Below, one piece after another: positions 44,057-53,158 of a stretch of DNA of 64,000 bases. A program made the position numbers and the translations under genes. Within the stretch, counting starts at the first letter, position 1. Each line of letters starts with the position of its first letter. Source of the stretch: Bacillota bacterium (lineage in GTDB: Bacteria > Bacillota > Clostridia > Lachnospirales > Anaerotignaceae); the NCBI GenBank assembly GCA_019422105.1, contig JAHZDZ010000004.1, positions 40,971 through 104,970 of the forward strand, read 5' to 3'. Below the pieces are notes generated by a model. That model ran no database searches and was not told the DNA's origin. It saw only the letters and a program-made list of their open reading frames with translations.

Positions 44057-46837
44057 TCAATCGGGAATATATAAATCGTCTTCGCTTCCGCCTATGACAG
44101 AATTATCAGTCGGTTCGGTCTCCGGCATTTGATTATCCGCCGGAGGTAACGTGTTGTTGTTTCCGCTGTCTCCGTTTTGAGTAGAGTTGTCGCCTGGCTG
44201 TCCGCTGCTCCCATGATTGCTTCCTGACCCGTTTTCACCCGGGAAGAGGGGAGCAAGTGGATCTGTATTTTGTCCCGGCGGCGCAATAATCGGATCATCC
44301 TCACCGATAACCGGCGGTTCCTCATGATCAACACAGTTTTCGTGAATGTTTATCTTTACTTTGCCCTCCGGTATTTCATCGGGCATATTCATAATTTCTC
44401 CGCTTTCGGGGTCAATGGCTAACACAACCTCAATGACGGAATCCGGCGGGCATACGTCTGTTGCTAAAAGGCCCGTATCCTTGTCAATTTTAAATGTCTT
44501 ATGCACCTGACAGCTTTGCGTCGGAACGCTGTCAACAGCACAGTAATCAGAGTGGGTGCCGCCGCCGTAATAATCATTTTCGCATAATCCCGAGATGGGA
44601 ATATCACCTGAGACATTACAGTAGCTTCTGGTTACAATGCCTTCCGGCATGGAGAATTTTTTGTACTCTAAATTCTGATGGACCTTTTCCATAACATCAC
44701 TCCATAAAAGAAGGTGGTAGCTCTTTTTATAGGAGATAGTCTTGGGCTGGTCGTAGCCAAGCCATATGCCGGCGACATAATAAGGCGTGTATCCGGCAAA
44801 GGTTAAATCTTTATCATCGGTTGTCGTACCGGTTTTGCCTGCGATTGGCATTTTGACGGAGTTAAAGCGGGCAAGGCCGCCTGTACCGCCGCCTGTGATA
44901 ACATCCTCCATCATGTCTGTCAGCATAAAGGCGGTTGTCTCCTTTAATACACGCTTTGGCTGTGTTGTATTTTCAAGCAATACATTGCCGTCATGATCCA
45001 AAATTTTTGTATAGAAAATTGGTTTGTTATATTCGCCGCCGTTTGCAATTGTGCCATAGGCCGCTGTCAGCTCCAAAACGCTTACACCGTCTGTAATGCC
45101 TCCCAGTGAAGCAGAGGGAACCCTGTCTGTTACGACTTTGCCATTTCTCACCTCATTGTCCACCAAAGAGGTAAAGCCGAAGTTCAGCAGATAATCAAAT
45201 GCCTTATCCACACCAACCTCAACAATGGTTTTTGCGGCGAGAATATTCATGGAGTCTCTGATACCATCCCGCACAGTGCTGGCACCGCGGTAGCCGCTGT
45301 ACCAGTTTTTCGGCGTCCAGCCGTTATAGGTGAAGGGCTCATCCATTATGGTAGTGCCAGGCTGTACAACGCCCAAATCAATAGCGGGGGCATAAGCCGC
45401 CAAAACCTTGAAACAGCTTCCCGGCTGGCGCAAAGCCTGGGTTGCGCGGTTAAATACTAAATCGCCCGTTTTTTCTCCGCGGCCTCCGACTAAAGCCTTC
45501 ACTTCGCCGTTATGATAATCCATAATAACCATGGCGGACTGAAGATCGGAAAGCTGTAAATGATCCGCTACCATGGTGTTGCTGTTGTTTAACAGCTCGT
45601 CCCGCACGGATTTTGCGAAGGCCTCCGCTTCCTCCTGAGCATTGGCGGTATTGACTGTTGTTTTCCGCTCAATATGAGTCTGCTCTTCTGTGGCATTATC
45701 CATAATAGAAATGGTATATACCGCCTCAATGGTGCTGGTGCGGGGAGGGAAGAGCTCATCATTTTTATAGGATTCCTCCATGATGCTTTGCATAGAGTCG
45801 TCCACTGTCGCATAAATTTGCAGGCCGCCGCTGTAAATAAGGTTCGTAGCCTGCTGCCTTGTCATTTTTTTCTGTTCCTGAAGATCGTCTGCGATAGATA
45901 CTATCAAGGCGTCAATAAAGTAATTGTGGGTGGATATGGTGGAGCCGTTTTCTGATGTTGTGCCTACAATCCTGGAGTAAATATCCTCCGCTATGGCCTC
46001 ATCATATTCTGCCTGTGTGATGTATCCAAGCTCCAGCATTTTGTCCAGAACCAGTGTTTGCCGCTCTTTATTTTTTTCGGGTTTACTAAGAGGTGAATAC
46101 GCGGAAGGGTTCTTGGTAATGCCGGCAATGCTTGCGCATTCCGCCAAATCCAATTCTCCGACCTCCTTGCCGTAATAGAATTTTGCGGCCGCCTCCACGC
46201 CGTTTAAGCCGTGGTTGAGGCTTATGGTATTCAGATAAAGCTCTAAAATATAATCCTTTGCCTTTTCCTTTGATCCGAGCTTTTTGGTCAGTTCTTTTTC
46301 AAACTTGACGGCAAGATACTGCTCCTGAAGCTTTCTTTTCAGCTTCTTTTCACTGTCCAATATCTCATTTTTGATAAGCTGCTGGGTGATTGTACTGGCG
46401 CCCTGGCTGAAATTAAATTCTTTTATGTTAATCCAAAGAGCCCTCACCATACCTTTCGGGTCGATGCCGTTATGCTCATAAAAGCGTTGATCCTCTATGG
46501 CGACAACAGCCTCCTGAAGATATTTGGGGATATCCTCCAACTTTACATATTCACGGTTTTCTTTTCCATGGAGTTTATCTATTTCCTCGCCGTTGCTATT
46601 ATAGATAATTGAGGTATAGGATTCCGGAACAACATCCTCTACGTTGATAGCGGGGGCGCTTCCGATAATACCCATATATATGCCCAGCATAGCTCCCAGA
46701 GCCGCAAATCCGCATACGATAACAGCGATAAAAATAAACTTAAATACTCTCGAGCGACCACTCTTTTTGCGTCTTCTGCGTTTTTTCTTTTTCGCAGGAG
46801 GACGTTTTCGTGTGATTGCTTCATTCGATTCATCCAT
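44057..46837 (-). CDS. Class A penicillin-binding protein (PBP1A type)
   Basis: A 926-residue bifunctional peptidoglycan synthase. A Lys/Arg-rich cytoplasmic head (PPAKKKKRRRRKKSGRSR) leads into one TM (about 32-54). A GT51 glycosyltransferase follows with EDQRFYEHNGIDPKGMVRA and QGASTITQQLIKN. The transpeptidase has S474 in GSCFK (SxxK), SMN and K668 in GKTGTT. The C terminus has a Cys-containing segment (YCNVSGDIPISGLCEND) and an ~80-residue N/G/S/P-rich low-complexity tail. AAAGGAGG lies 7 nt before the ATG. It builds and cross-links the cell wall. It is monocistronic. Confidence 0.95.
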   Translation of the reverse strand: MDESNEAITRKRPPAKKKKRRRRKKSGRSRVFKFIFIAVIVCGFAALGAMLGIYMGIIGSAPAINVEDVVPESYTSIIYNSNGEEIDKLHGKENREYVKLEDIPKYLQEAVVAIEDQRFYEHNGIDPKGMVRALWINIKEFNFSQGASTITQQLIKNEILDSEKKLKRKLQEQYLAVKFEKELTKKLGSKEKAKDYILELYLNTISLNHGLNGVEAAAKFYYGKEVGELDLAECASIAGITKNPSAYSPLSKPEKNKERQTLVLDKMLELGYITQAEYDEAIAEDIYSRIVGTTSENGSTISTHNYFIDALIVSIADDLQEQKKMTRQQATNLIYSGGLQIYATVDDSMQSIMEESYKNDELFPPRTSTIEAVYTISIMDNATEEQTHIERKTTVNTANAQEEAEAFAKSVRDELLNNSNTMVADHLQLSDLQSAMVIMDYHNGEVKALVGGRGEKTGDLVFNRATQALRQPGSCFKVLAAYAPAIDLGVVQPGTTIMDEPFTYNGWTPKNWYSGYRGASTVRDGIRDSMNILAAKTIVEVGVDKAFDYLLNFGFTSLVDNEVRNGKVVTDRVPSASLGGITDGVSVLELTAAYGTIANGGEYNKPIFYTKILDHDGNVLLENTTQPKRVLKETTAFMLTDMMEDVITGGGTGGLARFNSVKMPIAGKTGTTTDDKDLTFAGYTPYYVAGIWLGYDQPKTISYKKSYHLLLWSDVMEKVHQNLEYKKFSMPEGIVTRSYCNVSGDIPISGLCENDYYGGGTHSDYCAVDSVPTQSCQVHKTFKIDKDTGLLATDVCPPDSVIEVVLAIDPESGEIMNMPDEIPEGKVKINIHENCVDHEEPPVIGEDDPIIAPPGQNTDPLAPLFPGENGSGSNHGSSGQPGDNSTQNGDSGNNNTLPPADNQMPETEPTDNSVIGGSEDDLYIPD

Positions 46838-47321
46838 TGTTAAACCTCCTTTGTCATAAGCTATTATAGCAGATAAAAAGATACTTATAAAGAGAATTTG
46901 TCAAAAAGGCCGGAGCATATTTATAATTTTTTATTAATATTTTCTTAAAAAGCGGAAAGATGTGGATTTTAAACAAAATTAACCCAGGCTTGCCGGGATT
47001 AGAATGTTTCGAATCCCGTCTGCAAAACAAAACACCCTTTTCAGCCAATTTATTGAGCGAGGCTGTATGAACTGCTTTCCTATATTGAAAAAATACATTA
47101 CAGTAATTTATTACTATAGTTTACGGAAATATGAAATTATAAACATAGTTCATATTTTTGTTATAAGGGGGCGGAATTAAGAGGGTACATAGCAGGTTTG
47201 AGCTGATTACGGCCTTTTTTTTGTGGCGAAATATGCTGCTGGCCTATTCTTTTACGAAAGCCGTTCATGGCGAAGCCGCCTATTGTATCTTTGTTTTATT
47301 ATCATTTTGAGAGGCTTTTCT
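46838..47321. other. Intergenic stretch without supported gene
   Basis: AT-rich region upstream of the PBP gene. Open frames here have no convincing ribosome binding sites and no recognisable similarity. Confidence 0.5.
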
Positions 47322-47368
47322 ATGTCCCTGTCCCAAAAGAGATATCAGGAGGCAAGGCAATTGGAAGC

Positions 47369-47611
47369 ATGGAAAAAGTGTGTCTACAGGAAGCTTTTTG
47401 GCCGGTTGCGTTAATAGCACCGTATAGTCCGATTGTGTTGCTGTGCCTTTCGGCTATTTCTGTTATGCTATTTCCTGATAGGAAATGGGTTGTAATTCTT
47501 TTTTTACTTTTGGCAATGACTTATGTGTTTTGGATCTTTGGCGTTTTGAAAAAGCACATGGAAATAGAAAAACAGTTGGAGCAGGAAAAAAATGAGGTGG
47601 GAGTGCAGTAA
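47369..47611 (+). CDS. Putative small two-TM membrane protein
   Basis: About 80 residues with two hydrophobic helices (PIVLLCLSAISVMLF and WVVILFLLLAMTYVFWIFGV) and a charged C-terminal helix (KKHMEIEKQLEQEKNE). The start is uncertain: the ATG at 47369 has GGAAG close by, and the frame extends to 47267. A 30-residue peptide in another frame (47322-47414, with a better GAGAGG site) overlaps the beginning and might be translated first. No similarity recognised. Confidence 0.45.
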   Translation: MEKVCLQEAFWPVALIAPYSPIVLLCLSAISVMLFPDRKWVVILFLLLAMTYVFWIFGVLKKHMEIEKQLEQEKNEVGVQ

Positions 47612-47626
47612 AATATCCACCCATTT

Positions 47627-47884
47627 TTATTTTCCTTCTACAAACCATATCGGATCCTCAAAAAATAAAAATTTTTCCTTCCCCTCTATCCGGCAGGTGT
47701 AACGCACGCCATGACCGCCTGCTTTCAGGCTTGCCGCCCGTCTTATATCTACTATTTTATCAATGGCAAAATGCCGTCCGTCCTCCCATGTTATCTGCCG
47801 GGGCAGCATTTTCCCATCTGTCTGAAACCTCACTTCCACCTCGACAATTATCTTTTTGCAGTGTCTTTCTGACATGCAATTCAC
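47627..47884 (-). CDS. Small hypothetical protein (85 aa) behind SOS-like palindromes
   Basis: An 85-residue basic protein containing EVEVRFQTDGKMLPRQITWE, DGRHFAIDKIVDIRRAASL and YTCRIEGKEKFLFFEDPIWF. Proteins of this type often lie next to Y-family DNA polymerase genes in Clostridia; this is my recollection, not shown here. GAAGGTG lies 6 nt upstream of the ATG. The ~60 bp upstream hold two GAA-N6-TTC palindromes that resemble LexA sites. With Ku and LigD downstream, a DNA-repair connection is plausible. Confidence 0.7.
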   Translation of the reverse strand: MNCMSERHCKKIIVEVEVRFQTDGKMLPRQITWEDGRHFAIDKIVDIRRAASLKAGGHGVRYTCRIEGKEKFLFFEDPIWFVEGK

Positions 47885-47894
47885 CTTCTTTTCT

Positions 47895-47941
47895 AGAATA
47901 TATGTTCTATATATTCTTATAATAATACGAATATATATTCT
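47895..47941. promoter_or_regulatory. Pair of GAATATAT-type palindromes (possible LexA/SOS boxes)
   Basis: AGAATATATGTTCT (47895-47908) and CGAATATATATTCT (47928-47941) are 14-bp near-palindromes of the same sequence class, 33 bp apart, immediately upstream of the 85-residue gene. Reverse-read, the first is AGAACATATATTCT, close to the GAAC-N4-GTTC form of Firmicute LexA boxes. Confidence 0.5.
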
Positions 47942-48316
47942 TTTAAAGTGGAAAATATTACCATTTTAAATCAAATACAGGTTATTGGAATATAGCAGCA
48001 GCGATAGCGTGCTATGGAAGGGCGAAAGGTTTCAAGGTTCTGGGAAATATGTTCCATTCTCATTTCATAAGTCTGTGTTTATAAAAAACTGGGAAAAGTC
48101 GTGTCGTCTCTGTGATGGGATTGAGCGGGATGGCACAGGAAAAAACAAGCTTTCACAGTATGAAAGCGGTGAAGAGAATCTATGGGGTTTTGAAGAGGGC
48201 AGGCGCTGCCGTTAGCGCCCAAAAGAAACCGCCTACGCCGTGATGAGAAGAAATAAGAGGAAATAATATTGGGGTTTTAGGAAACACTAAAGTAAAATTA
48301 GGAATGGAGTGATTCA

Positions 48317-49126
48317 ATGGCAGCGTCACATAAAGGGGCCATCAGCTTTGGGCTGGTGCATATCCCTGTGGAGCTTCACACAGCCACGCAGGATAATGAT
48401 GTACACTTTAACCAGCTGTGCAGAGAGGATATGAGCAGGGTGCGGTATAAAAAGGTATGCGCCTCCTGCGGTAAGGAGGTAAAGGGAGAGGAAATTATCA
48501 AAGGCTTTGAGTATGATAAGGACAAATATGTTGTGGTTTCCGACGAGGAATTTGAGAAGATAAAGTCGGAAAAAGACAAAACCATACAGATTATACATTT
48601 TGACGACTTGCATAATATCCGTCCTATTTACTATGACAAAACCTATCATACCATACCCCAAAAGGGCGGAGAGAAAGCCTTTGAGCTTTTGAGGACGGCA
48701 ATGCTTGAGGAAAATAAGGTGGCAGTCGCAAAAACCGTTATGGGCAACAGTGAAACCCTACTTTGTATCATCCCCACAACAGAAGGGCTCCTCATTGAAA
48801 AAATGTTTTATCTGGATGAAATCAAGGATATACCAAAAAGCTTTGTGAAACCGGAGGTTGCCGAAGCAGAGCTTAAAATGGCAAAAACGCTGATAGAAAG
48901 CCTTGTTAAGCCCTTTGAACCGGCGCTTTACCATGACGAATACCAAGAAAGGCTTAAGCAGCTTATACAGGACAAAATAAACGGAAAAGAGATTGTAGCA
49001 GCTAAAACGGAGGACAGCGGCAATGTTATTGACCTTATGGAGGCGCTGCAAAAATCTATTGAGCAGAACAGTCCCAAGCCCGGACCTAAAAAGAAGGTGG
49101 TAAGAAAGAAAAAGGATGTGTCCTAA
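48317..49126 (+). CDS. ku: Non-homologous end-joining protein Ku
   Basis: A 269-residue bacterial Ku. The start AASHKGAISFGLVHIPVELH is highly characteristic. A zinc-like pair is seen in VCASCGKEVKGEE, followed by the beta-barrel core (YVVVSDEEFEKIKSEKDKTI) and a basic C-terminal tail (GPKKKVVRKKKD). Ku homodimers thread onto broken DNA ends and recruit LigD. The ligase gene follows with no gap (stop then ATG). A GGAGTG site precedes the start. Confidence 0.95.
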   Translation: MAASHKGAISFGLVHIPVELHTATQDNDVHFNQLCREDMSRVRYKKVCASCGKEVKGEEIIKGFEYDKDKYVVVSDEEFEKIKSEKDKTIQIIHFDDLHNIRPIYYDKTYHTIPQKGGEKAFELLRTAMLEENKVAVAKTVMGNSETLLCIIPTTEGLLIEKMFYLDEIKDIPKSFVKPEVAEAELKMAKTLIESLVKPFEPALYHDEYQERLKQLIQDKINGKEIVAAKTEDSGNVIDLMEALQKSIEQNSPKPGPKKKVVRKKKDVS

Positions 49127-50086
49127 ATGGGTGATTTGTTTGAGGAGAAGAACATAAAGCCTATGCTTATCGGGAGGGAGGGGGACGCCTTTGACAGCAA
49201 TGATTATATTTATGAATTGAAGCTGGACGGAGAAAGATGTATCGCCTATCTGGACAAGGAAAGCACTGAGCTTAGAAACAAGCGGAATATAGCGATGCTG
49301 CCCAAGGTTCCCGAGCTTTCGGAAATTCATCGGAATGTGAGAAAAAGGTGTATTCTGGACGGAGAGCTTATTGTTATAAAAAACGGCGTTCCTTCCTTCT
49401 CAGAGATTCAGGCCAGAAGTCTGATGTCCAATAAATTTAAAATTGAATTGGCCTCCCAAAAAAGCCCTGCTACCTTTGTGGCCTATGACATTCTTTTCTT
49501 TGACAATAGTCAGGTGACGGATTTACCATTGACTGAGCGGAAGAAGCTGCTTCAAAAGGCTGTGAAGGGCGAAAGCGGGCGCTTTGCCGTATCCAGGGTG
49601 ATTGAAGGGCAGGGCAAAGCGCTGTATGAGACAGCAAAGCAAAAGGATTTGGAGGGCATTGTGGCCAAAAGAAAGGACAGCAGGTATTATTTTGACAGGC
49701 GTACGAAGGATTGGATTAAAATAAAATATCTGAAGGACGAGGATTTTATTGTCTGCGGCTATATTGTCAAAAGTCCCTCTATTACAAGTCTTGTACTTGG
49801 GCAATACCATAATGACACATTAGTCTATAAAGGGCATGTGACAATGGGTATATCCAGAGAGGACTTTAAAATAATATCGGGATACCAGAAAATAGAGAAG
49901 GCGTCGTTTTTGGAATATCCGGCCAATAGAAGCCGTAATGAGGAGGCGGTTTGGATCAAGCCTGAGCTTGTTTGTACGGTCAAATATACGGAAAAGACCG
50001 CCGGAGGCGGATTGCGGCAGCCGGTTTATAAGGGTCTTAGAAGGGACAAAGAAGCCCTGGCGCGCAGAGAAAATATTATCGTTTGA
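49127..50086 (+). CDS. ligD: ATP-dependent DNA ligase (LigD ligase domain only)
   Basis: A 319-residue ligase of the NHEJ type. The nucleotidyl-transfer motif is ELKLDGERC with the adenylated Lys K32. ILDGELIV (motif III), FVAYDILFF (IIIa), LEGIVAKRKDSRY (IV) and DWIKIKYL (V) follow, then an OB-fold (EDFIVCGYI, GISREDF). It lacks the polymerase/primase and phosphoesterase domains found in full-length LigD. It directly abuts the ku gene, so the pair is a minimal end-joining system. A terminator lies ~185 bp downstream. Confidence 0.93.
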   Translation: MGDLFEEKNIKPMLIGREGDAFDSNDYIYELKLDGERCIAYLDKESTELRNKRNIAMLPKVPELSEIHRNVRKRCILDGELIVIKNGVPSFSEIQARSLMSNKFKIELASQKSPATFVAYDILFFDNSQVTDLPLTERKKLLQKAVKGESGRFAVSRVIEGQGKALYETAKQKDLEGIVAKRKDSRYYFDRRTKDWIKIKYLKDEDFIVCGYIVKSPSITSLVLGQYHNDTLVYKGHVTMGISREDFKIISGYQKIEKASFLEYPANRSRNEEAVWIKPELVCTVKYTEKTAGGGLRQPVYKGLRRDKEALARRENIIV

Positions 50087-50539
50087 GGCTTTCAGCCTGT
50101 TGAAATTAATTTTTAGGGCTTCGTCCTCTGAATCTTTGATTGGTTTAACGATTGCATCGTTAAAAATTGTGTATTTACCCGTTTTCAGTTATTTCTTTGA
50201 CTCGTTTTTAAAAACGAATGAGTGTGAGCAAGAGCGGGTATCAAGATATAAAGTTTTTTAAAAGTCAGGGGCCCTTTTTGTGGGCCTTTTTTAAAGCAAT
50301 TTGCAGGAAAAGCGGCGTGCTCCGAGGGCGCTTTGGCTGGCAAAAATGCGGTGCTTTTCTGATTTCTACGGCGTGTAACCCGCCTTTAAGAATATAGATG
50401 TCAGCATACCTTGGTGTATGAATTGTATTGCCGTTTCAGAGCCTTGTCAAAATTTCAGTGGAATATTTTCTGAAACAGCACGAAGGCAGTGGCCTGTGCA
50501 TAGAATATAGTCAGAGTATTTTTGAAGACAGGTGATCCT
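50087..50539. other. Intergenic stretch with ligD terminator
   Basis: GGCCC (50270-50274) pairs with GGGCC (50282-50286), then TTTTTT to 50292. CATAGAATA (50499-50507) resembles a sporulation-sigma -10 element upstream of yunB, without a matching -35. No gene is seen. Confidence 0.55.
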
Positions 50540-51223
50540 ATGCACAAAAAAAGAAGATATAGGAAAAAGGTTCCTTTTATACTGCTCCTGCCTGTTTTTC
50601 TCGTTTTAGTCTGCGTTATCGCAATGATTCAGTTTGACCGTAAGATATTGCCTCAGGCCCTGGCCATCTCTCATTTGCAGGCAAAGAGCAAGGCAAACAG
50701 CGTGATTGACAATTCTATCAACGAGACCCTTGAGAATATGGAGATAAAATCATCAGATTTTTTTATCGGAAACGAGACAGGCAATATTGATTCCTTTTCG
50801 GCGGATACGATATTAATTAACCGTTTTTGTACGAATGTTTCCCAAAATATAGGAAAAAACCTGGAGGCTCTTTCCGATGAAATGATAGAAATTCCTCTCG
50901 GAGCCGTATCGGGCGTTTATATGTTTGCAAACTTAGGGCCTAAAATTTCTTTTACCCTGATGCCCATGGGGGAGTCGGTTGTCGATTATGAAACAAGCTT
51001 TACTGCTGTCGGCATTAATCAGACAAATTTTAAAATATGGATCAATGTAAATATGGGCGTACAAATTGTAAATCCACTGATAGAGGAAAAGGTTACGCTC
51101 AGCAGAAAGCTCATGCTTGTAGATACAGTGATTAACGGACAGGTGCCTGAAAGCTATCTGGAATTTGGCAATATGGGAAGCGGAGGTCTGACAGGCAGGG
51201 ATTCTATGATTGTACCGCAATGA
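50540..51223 (+). CDS. yunB: Sporulation protein YunB
   Basis: A 227-residue protein with a basic N terminus (HKKRRYRKK), one TM helix (about 12-32) and an extracytoplasmic domain with AKSKANSVIDNSINETLEN, NVSQNIGKNLEALSD and IPLGAVSGVYMFANLGPKIS, all typical of YunB. In Bacillus it is made in the mother cell during sporulation; its exact role is unclear. The ATG at 50540 with AGGTGAT upstream is preferred over an in-frame TTG at 50522. It supports the view that this bacterium forms endospores. Confidence 0.88.
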   Translation: MHKKRRYRKKVPFILLLPVFLVLVCVIAMIQFDRKILPQALAISHLQAKSKANSVIDNSINETLENMEIKSSDFFIGNETGNIDSFSADTILINRFCTNVSQNIGKNLEALSDEMIEIPLGAVSGVYMFANLGPKISFTLMPMGESVVDYETSFTAVGINQTNFKIWINVNMGVQIVNPLIEEKVTLSRKLMLVDTVINGQVPESYLEFGNMGSGGLTGRDSMIVPQ

Positions 51224-51254
51224 AAACCAGCCGCAGGGTGGCTGGTTTATTTTC
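51222..51254 (+). terminator. Terminator of yunB, same hairpin as repeat family R2
   Basis: AAACCAGCC-GCAGGGT-GGCTGGTTT then ATTTTC. The CAGCC-GCAGGGT-GGCTG core equals the first hairpin of the R2 repeats, for example at 63890-63906. Confidence 0.8.
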
Positions 51255-51379
51255 TTCCTTTGCTGGTTACGCCTTTTTGCATAATAAAACCTTACAGGGT
51301 AAGATATTAATCTGTTTTCATTGCTTTTTTATGTTCATTATTATATTATGGAAAAAATGGCAATGAGGGAGGTTATGCT

Positions 51380-51736
51380 ATGTTTTGCCCAAACTGCGGC
51401 AAGGAAACCGAAAAGGATGCTCTTTTCTGTCAGGACTGCGGTGCAAATTTATCCAATCAGGCCGGATACAATGTGACAGATGCGGTGAGCGGGGAAGAAA
51501 AGAAAATAACAAGCGGCTATGCCATTGCAGGCTTTGTGCTCGGTATCATATCCTGGTTTTTGAACTTAATGGGTCTTATAGGGCTGCTGGCGGTTATTTT
51601 TTCTGCTATGGCAATGAGCCAAATAAAAAGGGACAATAAAAAGGGTAAAACATTCGCATGGATTGGATTGATTTCAGGAATTATCAACATATGCTATGCC
51701 GTACTTGTTCTCTTTTTTATTATGGGAAGGGTGTAA
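51380..51736 (+). CDS. Zinc-ribbon DUF4190 membrane protein
   Basis: A 118-residue protein. A zinc ribbon CPNCG-x12-CQDCG is at residues 3-21, followed by a linker and a DUF4190-type pair of TM helices (YAIAGFVLGIISWFLNLMGL and FAWIGLISGIINICYAVLVL) around the charged loop MSQIKRDNKKGK. The domain is common in Gram-positive bacteria with no assigned function. A GGGAGG site precedes the ATG, and a terminator follows at 51819-51863. Confidence 0.85.
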   Translation: MFCPNCGKETEKDALFCQDCGANLSNQAGYNVTDAVSGEEKKITSGYAIAGFVLGIISWFLNLMGLIGLLAVIFSAMAMSQIKRDNKKGKTFAWIGLISGIINICYAVLVLFFIMGRV

Positions 51737-51818
51737 TGTGGGAGAAGTATTCTGCCCGTATTTTATGCGGCGGACGAAAACGTGGATTTGTGATTTGAAA
51801 TGTTACAAGCTATAATAA

Positions 51819-51863
51819 AAAAAGTGATAGGAGTGCTGTGGCAGAGCTACTATCACTTTTTTA
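51819..51863. terminator. Bidirectional terminator
   Basis: AAAAAGTGATAG pairs with CTATCACTTTTTT around a ~17-nt loop with T-runs on both strands. It separates the DUF4190 gene from the convergent nitronate monooxygenase gene. Confidence 0.85.
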
Positions 51864-51877
51864 TTTTATCGTTCTAA

Positions 51878-52933
51878 TTATGCGTTTAATTCCTCCATGA
51901 TAGCATGGACGGTAGACATCTTATTTACTTTATAAGCGTTTTCTCCGCAGAAAACGAGAGAATTGTCAATATCGCCCTCAACAGCGCGTATCAGCGCCAT
52001 GGAAATACAGTAGGGCGTTGTGGCGGGATTGCAGTGCTCCAAACAGCGAAAGCATTTTTTTACTTCCTCCCTTTCCTTTTCCCTGCGTGCCATGTAGGAG
52101 TTGCGGATAGCGCGGCCGGGCATACCGACAGGACTTTTTACAATCGTGATGTCCTCTTTTTTCGCCTTGATATAGGCCTCCTTAAAAGCTTCGGAGGCAT
52201 CGCACTCCACTGTTGCCACAAAGCGGGTAGCCATTTGGACGCCGGCACAGCCAAGGGCTATGTAATGGTCAATATCCCCTCTGTCATATACGCCGCCGGC
52301 AAATATAACAGGCATAGGACGATTCAGTTTTTCTTCCCAGGTTTTGATATATTCCACAATAGACCTGACTTCATCATCATAGCTTTCCGTTTCATATTTT
52401 TGTATGGCCTCAGGCTGAAAGCCCAGATGTCCGCCTGCCTTTGGTCCCTCAATGACAATAAAATCGGGCATGCGCAGCTTGCGCTTTTCCCACCGCTGAA
52501 GAAGTACCTTAGCGGCCTTTACAGAGGAAACGATTGGCGCGTATTTGGCGGAGGCGTCTCCTAAAATTTCAGGCAGGTCGACGGGAAGACCTGCGCCCGA
52601 GATAATCATATCCGCTCCTGCCTCCACGCAGCAGGTGACATACTCTGCGTAATTCTGGGTTGCCTTCATTACGTTGACACCGATTATGCCGCCCCCCGAG
52701 ATTTCCTTCGCTTTTTTAATATGGTAGCGGAGCGCTCTTTTATTGGCCTCAATGGTATTTGTAAAAAAGTCTTTTTCCTGATATCCAGGCTGTGCCGCCG
52801 ATATGATACCGATGCCGCCTTCTTTGGCAACTGCGCCGGCCAGGGAGGACAAGCTGACGCCAACACCCATTCCGCCTTGTATAATAGGGATTTCGGCTGT
52901 CAGGCCGCCAATCACTAAAGGTTTTAGTTTCAT
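51878..52933 (-). CDS. Nitronate monooxygenase family flavoprotein
   Basis: A 351-residue FMN-dependent TIM-barrel enzyme of the nitronate monooxygenase/FabK superfamily. The N-terminal IPIIQGGMGVGVSLSSLAGAV binds FMN. The centre has VIEGPKAGGHLGF with the catalytic-region His and MPVIFAGGVYDRGDIDHYIALGC. FVATVECDASEAFK and GMPGRAIRN follow, and a Cys cluster (CFRCLEHCNPATTPYC) near the C terminus is unusual and may bind metal. It diverges from the fatty-acid operon, and a FabT-like palindrome lies in its promoter region, so it is probably co-regulated with lipid synthesis. It may oxidise nitronates or reduce a lipid-like substrate. Confidence 0.88.
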   Translation of the reverse strand: MKLKPLVIGGLTAEIPIIQGGMGVGVSLSSLAGAVAKEGGIGIISAAQPGYQEKDFFTNTIEANKRALRYHIKKAKEISGGGIIGVNVMKATQNYAEYVTCCVEAGADMIISGAGLPVDLPEILGDASAKYAPIVSSVKAAKVLLQRWEKRKLRMPDFIVIEGPKAGGHLGFQPEAIQKYETESYDDEVRSIVEYIKTWEEKLNRPMPVIFAGGVYDRGDIDHYIALGCAGVQMATRFVATVECDASEAFKEAYIKAKKEDITIVKSPVGMPGRAIRNSYMARREKEREEVKKCFRCLEHCNPATTPYCISMALIRAVEGDIDNSLVFCGENAYKVNKMSTVHAIMEELNA

Positions 52934-52955
52934 AATTTCATCTCCTGGAGAAAAG

Positions 52956-52968
52956 TTTGAGTATCAAA
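52956..52968 (-). promoter_or_regulatory. FabT-like operator upstream of the monooxygenase gene
   Basis: TTTGAGTATCAAA is a palindrome matching the two sites in front of fabT (TTTGA-N3-TCAAA class). It lies ~25 nt upstream of the start codon. Confidence 0.65.
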
Positions 52969-53082
52969 GTATTTTTTTTAAATATAGCTCAAAAGGCTGT
53001 TTCTGTCAACACGAAAGGGCTTTCTTGTTAATTTATAATAAATATTTCCGCTGCATGAAAGATTTTATATGTAAATTTTATG

Positions 53083-53111
53083 TTGACTGAAAAGAGAAAT
53101 AAGAATATACT
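53083..53111 (+). promoter_or_regulatory. Promoter of the fatty-acid synthesis operon
   Basis: TTGACT (53083-53088) and TATACT (53106-53111) have a 17-bp spacer. The first FabT-like operator begins at the last base of the -10 box. Confidence 0.82.
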
Positions 53112-53140
53112 TTGAATATCAAAATATTTGATTAACCAAA
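53111..53140 (+). promoter_or_regulatory. Two FabT-like operators
   Basis: TTTGAATATCAAA (53111-53123) and TTTGATTAACCAAA (53127-53140) are palindromes of the FabT box class (centre TTTGAnTATCAAA). Their position directly downstream of the -10 box implies repression of the operon by its first gene's product. Confidence 0.8.
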
Positions 53141-53158
53141 TTATTGTGGAGGACACCG

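Noticed and set aside
47223..47414. 63-codon + strand frame
   Set aside because: Only its last 30 codons (from 47322) have a plausible ribosome site, and they overlap the two-TM candidate in another frame. Too weak to call.
51905..52564. 219-codon + strand open frame inside the nitronate monooxygenase gene
   Set aside because: The minus-strand frame has strong family motifs and a ribosome binding site. The opposite frame has neither.
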